Below are positions 13,105 through 25,100 of a DNA stretch of 64,000 nucleotides, piece after piece. Where the stretch lies: positions 81,074,643 to 81,138,642 of the forward strand of contig CM049307.1 of assembly GCA_026874595.1 (NCBI GenBank). Direction: 5' to 3'. The stretch is from Sipunculus nudus (lineage: Eukaryota > Annelida > Sipuncula > Golfingiida > Sipunculidae). The notes beneath the pieces were generated by a model. It made no database searches. It was not told the origin of the DNA and worked only from the letters and a program-made list of their open reading frames with translations. The stretch's first letter is position 1. Every line of letters begins with the position of its first letter. The position numbers and the translations under genes were made by a program.

Positions 13105-13859
13105 TGTTACAGGTGTCTCGCTGTTGACATTCTGATTCGTGTAAGGCAGGCCCTGGTTTATTATGCGCAGAAGTGTTGCATGTGTCTATTACGCAAGCAT
13201 AGTCCGTTGCCATGGGAGACGCGCGAGCCGGGCCAGCCCGCGTGTAGGGTCTGAAGTGTAGAAACACAGCGTTCTTTGTTCTAGATGGTTCAAGTCTGTT
13301 CCTGTAACGTGTTTCTTGTTCTTTGGGATTTTCCATTTCTAGTACTTTCGGATAAAAAGTTATAAATAAGGGGCTGTGTTTAGAGCCGGGAGAGAAGAGG
13401 AGAAAAATATTCCAACGGACACGGAATAGTGTGAGTCAGTTTGTGGACCTTTCCGATAATTTCAGCACTTATAGATATTCTTCGAACTTTGTAACAGATT
13501 TTATTCAGTCTTCAGTTTGCCTTTGGGATTATTACCAGAACTTCACTTTTATAGATTACAACAGATTGATATCGGGATTGAATTGGACAATTATTCTCCG
13601 AGACAATTTATGTGAACTGTTCATCTGGATTATATGTTTTAAAGGATTTGTTGAGCTGTGACGGTGGTGGTATCCGGAAAGGCCTAGGATCGGGACACTC
13701 TGGTAATGTACATTTCTATTGTTTTACTGTGTAATTGTATTGATTTAGTGTATTGTAATGTTAGGATTGTTTTATGAATAAATTATAATTATTTGTTTAC
13801 AAAAAACCACTGACTTCTTTATTCATTCCCCTAGACATTTCATGCTGCCTAGTGTTACA
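13105..13859 (+). mobile_element. Probable solo LTR of a retrotransposon (~755 bp)
   Basis: Starts TGTTACAGGTG and ends AGTGTTACA (TG...CA form). Inside, in LTR order, are a GC-rich segment, a TATA-type box (TTATAAATAAGG, about 13360) and an AATAAA (about 13777) followed by a T/G-rich stretch. No primer-binding site or coding region follows, so it is a solo copy if real. A clear target duplication is not visible; instead TGTTACAG is repeated at both edges, which could itself be an 8-bp duplication. Confidence 0.4.
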
Positions 13860-15446
13860 GAATCTGATTTTTATTTATCTCCGTAACAAAAGTTATGCTC
13901 GTCACGACTACGTGATCTGTTGTTATTAGGTTCCGTAACACAATCAATACATATATACAGGCTGTACACAGGCGCAAAAACTAGGTAAGTAAAATGTGGC
14001 CAATAGTTTGCCAAAGCTGTTCTCATGCTGTTCTGTATTGTGTTCAACAGTTGTGCATGAAAAGTGGCTTAAACTTTTGATCAAGAAGGCAAAAGCAAGC
14101 TAACCTAGGCCACAGGTCCAATGCTGTTGTTCAAAATACAAAGCCTCCGTTTCTCCTTATTTTTGCCTATGCATAGAGTTAGAACTACTTTGCCTCAGGG
14201 GTGAGAATCATTGACGATGGGTCAGGTCCCGATCCGGGGGGGGGGGGCGGGGTAATGTGTTTATTCGGTCAAATTATTAAGATTAATTTAAAATAAGTGA
14301 TGTTTAAGTATAAGAAAGGATATATTTTATTCAGCTTTCTGGGGATAATAAGTTGACGTTCTGAATGTGACTTAAGTTAGATAAACCACGGCGAAATTCA
14401 ACACCACACACTAACGTTACCTGGACCAATCACAGAACCGGTATATAATGTCTAACCATCAGGACTGCCGTGCCCCATGCAACACACGACATGACGTATG
14501 CGTGAGCAGCAACTTCCATAGAGGCTTTTGTTTGTCCAACATAGCTACTACTAAGAGAGTGTCATCCTATACTATTACTTAATTGTAACAGTTTTAACTA
14601 GGGCCTGCGCCTTACAAATACAATTTGATGAGTTATTTTGCAAAAGGTCTAGGCATGCACTGACAATGTTCGAAATTGGGTGGCCCTAAAAATTTGTTTT
14701 AGGGGGGGGGGCCACTGTTGAGCCTGTTTTCACATGAGTGCCACCAGCCTGAAGCGGATGGCACACTTTCAGAATTGCTGGATTTGGGATAGATTTACGT
14801 CATGCAATATTTAAGGTCTTTGGAATCATGGCTGGTACCTGATCAATGCTTTCCATTTATGTCATTGTTAAAAAGGCCCTTGAAAAAATGTAATTGGATA
14901 AAATGTGGACCTTTTGAAAATTTTGGGGGGTCGTACGACCCTCACGACCCCCCCTTGCATACACTCATGGGGTGTGATGACAGGAGTAAGCATTAACACA
15001 GCTATGGTGCTGTGTGCATTGCTGAGCCAAAACACATGTCAATCAGGAGATACCTGGTCTGACTTTGCTAAAAAAACTGTAATACATGTTTCTGCTGGGC
15101 GAAACACCGCGTGTTGCCCCACTTAATCGGACCTCAGGACACCTGTCTTGTTATGGTAAACAGACTGTGTTTACCCACACTTAGATCCATAACATGGTGA
15201 TTAACAGCTGTATGTGAGGAAATGAGACCGTGTGCTGGGATGGTTTTGCTGGGAAACATTTGTATAAAGCTAAACTGAACTGATAGTGTGAAAGAATAGG
15301 CATAATTTAGCTCCTGATTATGTTCCTTTTAAATGTTGTTTCTTTGTTATTACCGCAAAATTATTAAATGCTACATATAGGATGAGCCCACACCTGGAGT
15401 TCCATTATATTAGCACAGTAGAGGTTCGGGGAACTTGGGTTATATA
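13860..15446. other. Non-coding; no gene recognised
   Basis: Holds G-runs at 14238 and 14703, a GACCCTCACGACCCCCCC segment near 14937, and a CCAAT/TATATAA pair at 14426/14442 of uncertain meaning. Confidence 0.45.
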
Positions 15447-16355
15447 CAGTCGAAACCCTTTAATCCGGCACCAACAGAGATTGAGAATTTTGCCAGATTA
15501 TGTATCGAGGACATCCGAAACAGAATACACTCCATATACACTCTATCCTGGGGAGAGCAGTGCTTGCTGTACTTTACTTTAAAAATGGAATATTTAATTT
15601 CAAAATAGGCATAAACTATATATAGGAGAAAAGTAAAAGCCATTAACTGCTGTGAAAATGTATGTTATTCATGAATCAACAAAGTTCCATCTGAATATAG
15701 CAACATATAAAACTTGTAAGTAAATCACAAGAATCATTACATTAAAATTATGTACATATTAAGTGGTTCTCATAGGGGTAAAGATCAACTGAGGTAAACA
15801 GCACTGAAAAACATGTCCAGTATGTTGTCACGAACAGTGGCTGCATAAAATTACTAAATAAGTCTAGTGAACATGTCGCAGAGTAACAACAAAACATCAC
15901 TTGCTGAAATCCTGGGCTTTGACTTGGTGTACCTGACCATATCGCACAGACCATGTCTAGTGATTTTAGCTTACATAGGCCAGGGCTCTTCGTCCATGTA
16001 CAGGTCATACTCAATGTCATCGTTCTGATCTTTTTTTCCAGCTGACACAAGATCTGTAATATATATCCCTGTCATTCAGCATGTCACCTATTGGAACCGC
16101 AGCATCTACAGTGTGATATTCTTCAGCAGTTGGCATGTTTTTTGTTCAGCAGCTGAGCCACAACTAGAGACCACTGAGGCATGCTGGATTACGTTTTATT
16201 GTAAATAAGGAAGTTGGTTCTAGGCAATGGTTCCGGAGTAGATAACTCATAATGCTGAATAAGGACCAAAACATGAAATGGAAGGAAACCTAAAAAAATA
16301 TGCTGGTTTATGCTGAATGCAAGATTATCAAATGCCAGATTAAAGGGTTCAACTG
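15447..16355 (-). mobile_element. pogo/Tigger-type DNA transposon remnant (909 bp)
   Basis: Terminal inverted repeats CAGTCGAAACCCTTTAATCC and GATTAAAGGGTTCAACTG, flanked by TA on both sides, the hallmark of the Tc1/mariner-pogo group. An internal remnant of a transposase C-terminus lies at 16133-15971. Confidence 0.8.
15971..16133 (-). pseudogene. Decayed pogo/Tigger-like transposase C-terminus
   Basis: The minus strand reads PTAEEYHTVDAAVPIGDMLN..., then, after a frameshift at an A7 run (16027-16033), DQNDDIEYDLYMDEEPWPM and stop. Acidic tails like this are common in pogo-type transposases; the assignment leans mainly on the flanking TIRs. Confidence 0.4.
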
Positions 16356-19113
16356 TATTATAATTTTTAATGTAAAATATCCAGATACTGCTAATTCAAG
16401 CTCTCTGCCAGAGTATTTTATCAACTGGTAAAGTCTGGTGGTTGCGGAACCATTTAGAGGCACACATCAACGACTTGCTGAATTAAGGTCTTTTTCAGTG
16501 ACCTCAGCAGTTATTGGTGGTCTGTCAGAGAAATTTACTACAAACCAACATGGTTCATTTAGCCATAGCCTATTAGTATTTCATGTTTCAAATTTCCGTT
16601 GGCTACTAACGCCAGATCGACCCTCTGACATTATGGCCAGATAACTGGCTTGCCAGAGTGCCTGGACATAGAACTCTGAGGATCGCATTATAAGGCCCCA
16701 TGAGGATGCAAATATTTTTGTCATTTTTGACAACGCCTCATTGCTTACAAGTATCGTGTCACTTCAAATAAACCCATCAGACCTTTTAATAAGTTTCTTA
16801 TCTCTCCAAAGAAACCTACCATGTGTGTGAAATATTCCGTTATAACCCAATATATTTGTATATTGTTCTGCATGTATGGGAGATTTCTGCCTGCTGACTG
16901 TATGCGGAGATACAGTTATAAAGCTTGACATGGACTTGCAGGGCGGTTCTAAATTTGGCTTGTGTCACGACTCAGTAGGGGGCCCTAACTGAGTTGTGTT
17001 TGTCACGGCTAGTTGGCTGCTTATTTTCTGATTTAATTGATCTTGATATGGTTACGCTCTCCCATATGTTGAGTCCAATAGCCAATCAGTGATATTTTCA
17101 CCAATATAACCCTCAGACTGCACAGCACCCATTGTAGAACCATGCATCTGCAACCAGTGGTAAGGGGGGTGTGATAATTACTGTTTATTAGCCTATTGTT
17201 CTTCAAAGTTGGCCTGTTTAAACAAAACGTAACAAAATTGTGGCTCAGGCAATCAGCATGGCTTCTAGCCTGAACATTCAGCCTTCATTCAGGAATGGGG
17301 TCGGAACACTTGAGGGAGAGTTTTCCCTCTGGTTCAACACAACCCAAAACCGTTGTATCTATTATAGGGGTATCTATGCAATTTACCTAATAATACCCAA
17401 TAGATGGTGGTTCCCCCATAGATCCCCATGTTGTCGCCCAAGAATAGACCCTCCTAAGCCATCCCAGCATGCCTTGCCAGGCTGTAAATGAGCCAATGGA
17501 GGTTACAGGGATCTGGTTTTCTTGGGAGTAAGTGCCAATATTTCCATATGAACTAAACATAAAGTTACAATTTATGCTCCAACTGAGTCAACACAACTAT
17601 AGTAAGTGTAATATATTGGGGTTGTTGCATATCCTCATGATGAATGCCAAATATTGTGGTCTGAAACACTTTGGTCAGATCTGACCAAGCTTTAGAGGGT
17701 AAACTCTCCACCTTAAGAGCTGTAACGCAAACGAGAAAGAACAATTAAATAAGAATTGTTTGAATTACAGGTTCTTACCTATGTGGCTCCCTGTGAGAAG
17801 CAGAGGTAAAAGCGTGGGTCTTGTGTACATACCACAATGGCAGTCAAAATGTAATACATGTTCCCTTGTGCTGGCTGAAACAATTGCGGCAATCACTTGT
17901 TGGCACTGACTTTGGGACCCAGTACACTGAGTCACACAAATGATTCGCCTGTCAACTTGGCAGAAGGTACTGGACCTATCGTTACAAAATTGTTGCGATA
18001 GTACTTACAGGGCATTTCCACATGGCCAATGAACAATAATGTCAGTCTGGCAGAGGTATATCATTTGACATGAAATTTCATGTTATGGACTTCCTGACTT
18101 TACTGTGAATGTTACAAAGAATGTGGATCTGTCAGACCACTGTCAGGGTATGAATTAGGCTAAAAAAAATTACATGCTCCAGGTGCACCCTTGAAACAAA
18201 ACCTATATGCACCTAAAGATTTCAACATGCACCTAGAAATACTAGTGAGAAAATTTGCTTGTTAAGGAGTTTCTGTTTGCTCAAATAATAGAAATGCTAA
18301 TTTATGATTGTGATGTTTATGAATAGTAAAAACATAATATACTGCACCAACATTTTTTTCATTGGTTTATAATGCATGCACAGAGTGCACTATCGGTATG
18401 ATTTCTACCTGCACAAAAGAAAATGTACATGCAAATGTGCACGTGTGCACCCTCTATTTCGCACGCTGCACCTGTTGTGATACTTATAGCAATGATGTCC
18501 TTTACATAAAGTGTAACCTCCTAATATGCAAATGAGTGGGAATCGTCAGGTCCTCAAAGAACCTGTGATGCCCTAATTTGCAAATATCAGGGATTCACCA
18601 TACAGACTTTAAAGGGCTTTAAGTGATGAGGGCTGGCACTGAGTTACATCTGTAGATATATGAAATCACATTTTATCTTTTAATGCTTTTTAGTAGCAAA
18701 CATAATCACTAAAGCCAAGTCAAGGCTAGCTTAGTGCTTGCAAATCTGTGGTTAGGTGGGGAATAATAGTTTATACTGCTGGTCGCTTAGGGCCCTCTGA
18801 CACTTGTTGCTTACCTTCACTCTTTATTACTATTACAGTTGCACTATCTATAAATATATGATTTCAAGAGCCTCTGCCTGTACTGTATATTTAGTTTACA
18901 CTGTGTATTGAATAATCAGTGAACTATGTTATAGATTATATTGTGAAATAAAGTAATATTGCAACCCTGATATTTAATGGACCAATTTAATTTTATAAAG
19001 TTATATATATATATATATATATATATGTTTGTGTGTGTGTCATTTTATAAGGTATACAGTAGTTCTACTGTGGTACAAGGGAAGTAAATGTTTCCTGTGT
19101 CTGTCATGACAGG
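16356..19113. other. Region upstream of LRRC45; repeats, no coding exon recognised
   Basis: 16660-17020 is a dispersed repeat whose inverted relative lies at about 46660-47200 (shared words include CGCATTATAAGGCC, ATGCAAATATTT, GTCACGGCTAG). A (TA)n tract lies at 18999-19026, about 90 bp before the LRRC45 start codon. A 5' UTR exon of LRRC45 may be hidden here. Confidence 0.45.
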
Positions 19114-22100
19114 ATGCAAACCGTGGAGGAGTTTCGTAACACTTTTCTACGGATCTGCAAGGACAACCATGTTGATCCACAGGAAGTTATTCTCAGTCAG
19201 CTGAAGAGGTAACCTTCATATATGATTTATCATGAGTCAAATGTGTCAGGTATATTTGTCACATCCCTTAGTTAGAATTGTAATGAGGAATTACAAAAAT
19301 TTACTACTGCACAGATGATGTGTAGAATTAAGTAATGCGTAATAGTTAAATAATAGAGTTTGAAGTGGCTCATAATTTAAACTTGTGAACCAACCATGAA
19401 GCTCCCTGAAAAATTCCTGCATTTCATTTAAATTAATGTACAAATGCTTGTGAACTGATTAAAAAGAAACGTTGAGGACTGTCCACAAGGAATGTTGGTT
19501 TTGGGTAAAAATATCTGATCTTTAATTCTTCATGGTATCAGGACCACTCGGTTAACAAATGTTCAGAAAAATTTGTTCCATACCTTTATTTTTAACTGAT
19601 CATAACTGAAAGTCCGGTCATGGTCTTGGTCTAACCTGCAACATCTCTCTGGCTGGCCATCACTGGCATAAGTATGGCACAAATGGTAATTGTCTGATCT
19701 GCAAGGTTCTAACTGGACATTCAGACAAGTCGCACTGAAATTACCTTCTCACCTTTAAACACTTGAAAATACTTTATTTTAAAACAATATTTCCAGGGAT
19801 CTGAAGTGATTTGGAAATAGCACTTTTCTATTTTAAGAATACATTTGTAGCAATGCTACCTTCTTTATTTCAGTTTCTTCAAAAAGCAAATTATAATATT
19901 TTATGCCTGACAGTTCATGCAAGTTACTTTAATTTCAGTATGTAGAAGCAGGGCTCACAGGATGCTGAACATTGCCTGATTATTCATGAAAGTTATTTTA
20001 ATATCACTGCCCAGAAGCAGGGCTCTCAGGGTGCTGAACATTGCCTTACAATTCATGGAAGTTATTTTAATTTCAGTGCCCAGAAGCAGGGCTCACAGGG
20101 TGCTGGACATTGCCTGAACCTCTCCACTCACAGTCTGGGAGTTAAATCTTGTCTTGTGTTAGCCAAGGTCTTAGCCACTGACAGAACATTCACAGAACTT
20201 CGCTTCAATGACTGTATGCTGGCTGAAGAAGGTAGGTTATATTTGCATCTCAACCACCCACAAAAAAATAAAATATACTGTATTTAGATGCATCCTTGCT
20301 TCATGGCATAAAATGCGTGCTTATTTAAGGGTCCTATTCTGATATAGGACTTCTATTAATTAAAGAAAATCCCTTGAATCTTTTATAAAATAAATATTAT
20401 AATTCATAATTATAGACTTGAAAACAGCAATCCCACTGCACGGACAAGCTGTTTGTTTTGTTTATATCCATTTGTTTATAACATTGGGGGCACCAAAATA
20501 ATTCAGACACATTCAACATGAGCATCTGATGGCACATCAGAGAAACTAGAGTTTTGCATAGGGTGTTTTGCAGTTAGTGACCTTGAAACTTCAGCACATA
20601 AGCAACCAACCACCTTAGGTTACATGGTATTTCCAATCATCAACATTGCTTTATTTATTAACTGCTTGTTGATAAACAAACAAATTCATCCATCACTGAT
20701 GTGTTATAAGAAATTCTTGCTTATTGGAATTACTAGAGGTCATTTATATAATATGTATGTTGAGTAAGCCAGAAAACTCTTCAGTTCTGTATAAAAGGTT
20801 TGTGAATAACTACCTTCATGGGGTTCAAGTTTAAGGTCATTCGGAGCAACACTATTAATTATCTTTAGGCTTATTAAATTTAATGTTTGAACTTAGTGAA
20901 AAAGTATTGAAAAACTGTATTCTGATTTAATCATATAATTTTGCAGCTGTCAAGGGCTTGGTGCATGGCCTGTCATCAAACGTGGCATGCAAGAAAGTTG
21001 ACCTTAAGGTAATTTAAGAAGCATCTTCAGTGTAAAATATGTTTAAGATATTTATTATAAATGATAATTTATTATCTTTGTACACAAGAAGAATAATGAA
21101 AGCAGTTAAATATCTAGCAGTTTAGATTTATAGTTTGTATGTTTGAATCAGTAAGTAGGGTTTGGAGTCGGTTGCAATTTAATGACCGATCATCAGTAAA
21201 AATTTGTTGAACGGCTTGACCTCTACTAACCCATAATCATAAATAATTGGTTGTTTAGAAGTATGAACTCTTGGACCATATATGGACCTTTACTTCATCT
21301 TGGCTGATATGCGGGCCTACTTTCAGGCTAATAATGTCATAATTCTATAGCCTACATGTATATATAGTAACTTAGTAACTTACGTTTTTTAGTTAATGCA
21401 GACTTTTCCGTAGATTGCTTGCTGAATTTATAAAAACACACAATTCGCAAACCTAAGTTACTTGCAAAAATTTGCAACTGATTATGGCACTCAAGATCAA
21501 TCTTTGGATCGTTACCATCAACCTGAACGATCATCTATTATAATTGATCATCAGCCCATCACTATTTATTACTATTAGTATTACCATAAGTGATTTACTT
21601 AATCCAAACTTGAATGGCTCTATACCGAGCACTTATCCTTTGCAAAAATAAATTGATCCTTCTGGATTTACCTCTTTTTCAAAATCTAAAATGATTTTTT
21701 GAAAATCAGGTCAGTCATTTATGTGAAATTCTACTAACAAAACAAACCAGAAAAGAAACAAATAGGCATACATGAAAACATAACCTTCCTGGCAGAGGTC
21801 ATAAACTGTAAAAAGGTTAAATATTTATCTGTTTGTTTTTTTTTTATTCAGGGAAACAATGTCAGAGGGACAGCTACAGAGGCCATGGGCAGAATGCTGA
21901 AGCAAAATAAAACAATAAGGAGGTGAGATCAGTGATTCTTTATATCAGTCCCTCAGACATCCCACTTCATCCATACTTCACATAACGTTCCACATTACAC
22001 CCTGTAATAACATCTGCATTGTAGTGGGTAACAAAATAAATTTGAAATTTCACAAAACAATAAGGTAGACAGGGATGTACTAATACTAGAGCTGACCAAG

Positions 22101-25100
22101 AATCTCTTAATGTGGTAATTTGGACAGTTTCTTACCATATTTGGAACAAATTCAGTGTAACTTTTATTTTCATATGCAACAGAATTGAAAGGAAATTGGC
22201 ACATTTTTGCTTCAGTTGGTACTTGGTGTATAAATATTAATAATATTTATGATATGTGTAGTACCATACTTTAACAAGGAGGAGGGTGGTCATGTTATTA
22301 ATGGACTCAAGATATGAGAAGTCTGATAAGTAGGCCTGTTAGTAATATATTATCTCACATTACAATACAAATCACAATACTTGGCTCAATACAGTACATG
22401 ATGTAGGTACATGACACACAATGTGGTTTAGATTGTAAGCGTATATTTGTCCCTGTTCATACAAAGTTACCAGGGTTAAAACTTTCTCTAGTAAAATTTT
22501 GCCCAAAACATAAATAACAGTCAGTGTTCACAGCACAATTACTCTCTACATTAGGAATAATTTATAATGGATATTAAACAGCCTCTCTTTTGTTATATTT
22601 ATAAATACAGTATAACAAATATACTCCCTTTCAGTATATGTTTAGAGTGGAATGCCATGGGTATGGTTGAGTCTGCGTTTAGCGTATTCTGTGAAGGTCT
22701 GGGCAGTAACCACAATCTTCAGGTGTTGGATCTTCGCAGTAACCAAATCAGTCATGACGGTGCCACAGAGCTAGCCACTGCCCTCAAAAGGAATACAACT
22801 CTACGATGGCTGGGTAATCTAAATTAGTTAACTGGTATTTTGTCAGTATTTGATGACCATGTAGTGTGTAGTCACAGAGTACTTGGACACAAGTTACTCT
22901 GACAAAAGCAAACTCTTTACTTCTTTTTTCTTTCATTTATCTAGCAGAAATATATGACATTTTTCTTAAGATACTTGTAATAGAACTACATTTTATATAC
23001 GTAGATTGAAGATCGTCACTTCTTTCTTTTATTGTCTTCATTGTTTCATTACCGCTGTCTATCTGCTTTTTCTAATTAATTTTTGTAAATTGCTCATTAG
23101 CATATACTTACTGGCTGCTAAGTTATACCCTCCCTAATACTAATAGTACTTTTTATTAAGTTCTTGTAATTTATTTGAAAGGAAATATAACAAAACAGTG
23201 TAATGCACTTTACTGACAGCCTAAATTGGCTTTTCTAAACTAGATCTTTTCCACAAAACACAGAGATGATGTCACGCTCATGTTGCCATTTGTATTTCCA
23301 TTACAGTGACTGCTTTATATGATACTGAAAAACTATTTCTACTTATGTTGGAAATTGTTATCCGTAGGATGATAAGATCTTAATGTCAGCATGTTGATAC
23401 AGGGACATCGGACAATACTGATACAACTGTTTAAAAGAATATACAGATGAATTTGTATAAGCCTATTGAACAACTCCCTTAAAAAATCATAATCATTTAA
23501 GTTGTGCATTATTACATTGATAACTTTAAATGTTAAAATTTGTTATCAAATATCTGTAGAACACTTGTGGTTGGCTTCATATTAGCGAGGTTAATTATTC
23601 GCAATTTTAACTTATTCATTGTTTTGAGAGGATTTCATTATCGCGATTTACCATACAATAATTTATACACAATGTATAAAAAACAATTGTTATATTCAAC
23701 TATGTAATGCAAAATCATATATATGTACTGAAGAGGAGTTAAGAAAACATTAAACAGGTGGAAATTCTTCATGCAGTAGTGGCAGATATACAAAGTATTG
23801 ATATTATTTAAATTATCAAACTCTGAATTACGGGTCACTTACTGTTCACCTGTAAGTTTGGCATCTTATTCATAAGGGATTTGTTTTTGCAATAATTTCC
23901 CATTCGCGAATATCATGAATTTGAAAGCTTCGCGAACAAAAAGGCAACCACAGTATCATATTGAGTGCATGTGAATCTTCAAGAACAACTATAACAGAAT
24001 TATGGAAGACTTGATTTTATGAACTGAGTATAATGATTTCATTTCATGTGTGTAGTACACAAAAATATTTTGTTTTTTACTTCATTTTTGTCTTCACAGA
24101 CTTGAGATGGAACAACATTGGTTTGATAGGAGGACGTGCTCTTTTGAATTCTTTACAATACAACAAGACATTAACAAAGCTGGAGTTAGCAGGAAACAAT
24201 GTCCCAAGTGATATCCTGAATGCTATTGGTAAGAAAATTTTGGTGTGTCTGCTCATGTCCGTTTTTTTTCTGAGATTTTCATTTTTAATACTCTAAACTG
24301 TGTTTGTATTTACAAAGATGTGACATTTCTTTGTGGTTTAGGGCCCACAAATTTACCAAAATATAATAAGTCAGTCCTTGTCCTGCATCTTCTTTGTATA
24401 TAAAATTTAAATAAGTGCTCAACTGCCACTTTATATTATACTTTTTCTTTTAAACTTATTTAAGGTTTTTTTTTTTGCAAGACTTTTTATAATTTTTCAT
24501 TTGTTTGAAGCGTTAATACCTTTCTATATAGATTTTGTTTGAATCAATATCTTCAAGGTGTTGAATTTAGGCTACTCACACATACATCAGAGCATGGTGA
24601 GAACAATGTATATATTCTGCTTATGTTTTATTTTATAATTACTTTGAATTGTACAGAGATTTGCTGTGATCTTGCCAAAGTTCTGTGTTATATACTTTTT
24701 TCTATAAATCATTCATTTCAAAATTTTGATATAAGATTGTGTACAAATTGAGATTTATCAGATCATGGGAGAAAGAAAGATTGTTAATACTGTTTCATAA
24801 TATTAGTGATATTTTTTTTTAACCAACATTTGCTGTGGTATTACCAATGTTCTACAAAATGATTGGAAACATGAAATACTGAAGATTTCTATTTCTATTG
24901 TAATTCACCACATAACTGCAATGGAAAGGCTGTGCCCCACAGCTGTGTATCACATACGCATGTGTCTTTGGATGGGTTCCTCTTTGTTATGACTTAGCAG
25001 TGGGGATGATTACATACCCAGGACCCCCAGGTTTGGTAGACACCTGGCCTGGGTGACAGGATGTAAAAATAAAATGATAGGAAGCAAGTGCTACGCTCTG

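Noticed and set aside
14426-14448. CCAAT plus TATATAA as the LRRC45 promoter
   Set aside because: The spacing is too short for a usual CCAAT/TATA pair, and such words are common in AT-rich DNA; no exon or donor follows clearly.
19938-19982. Upstream copy of the exon 2 acceptor as an alternative LRRC45 exon start
   Set aside because: It would put ATG TAG in frame directly after the junction, and the copy is followed by the two further repeat units.
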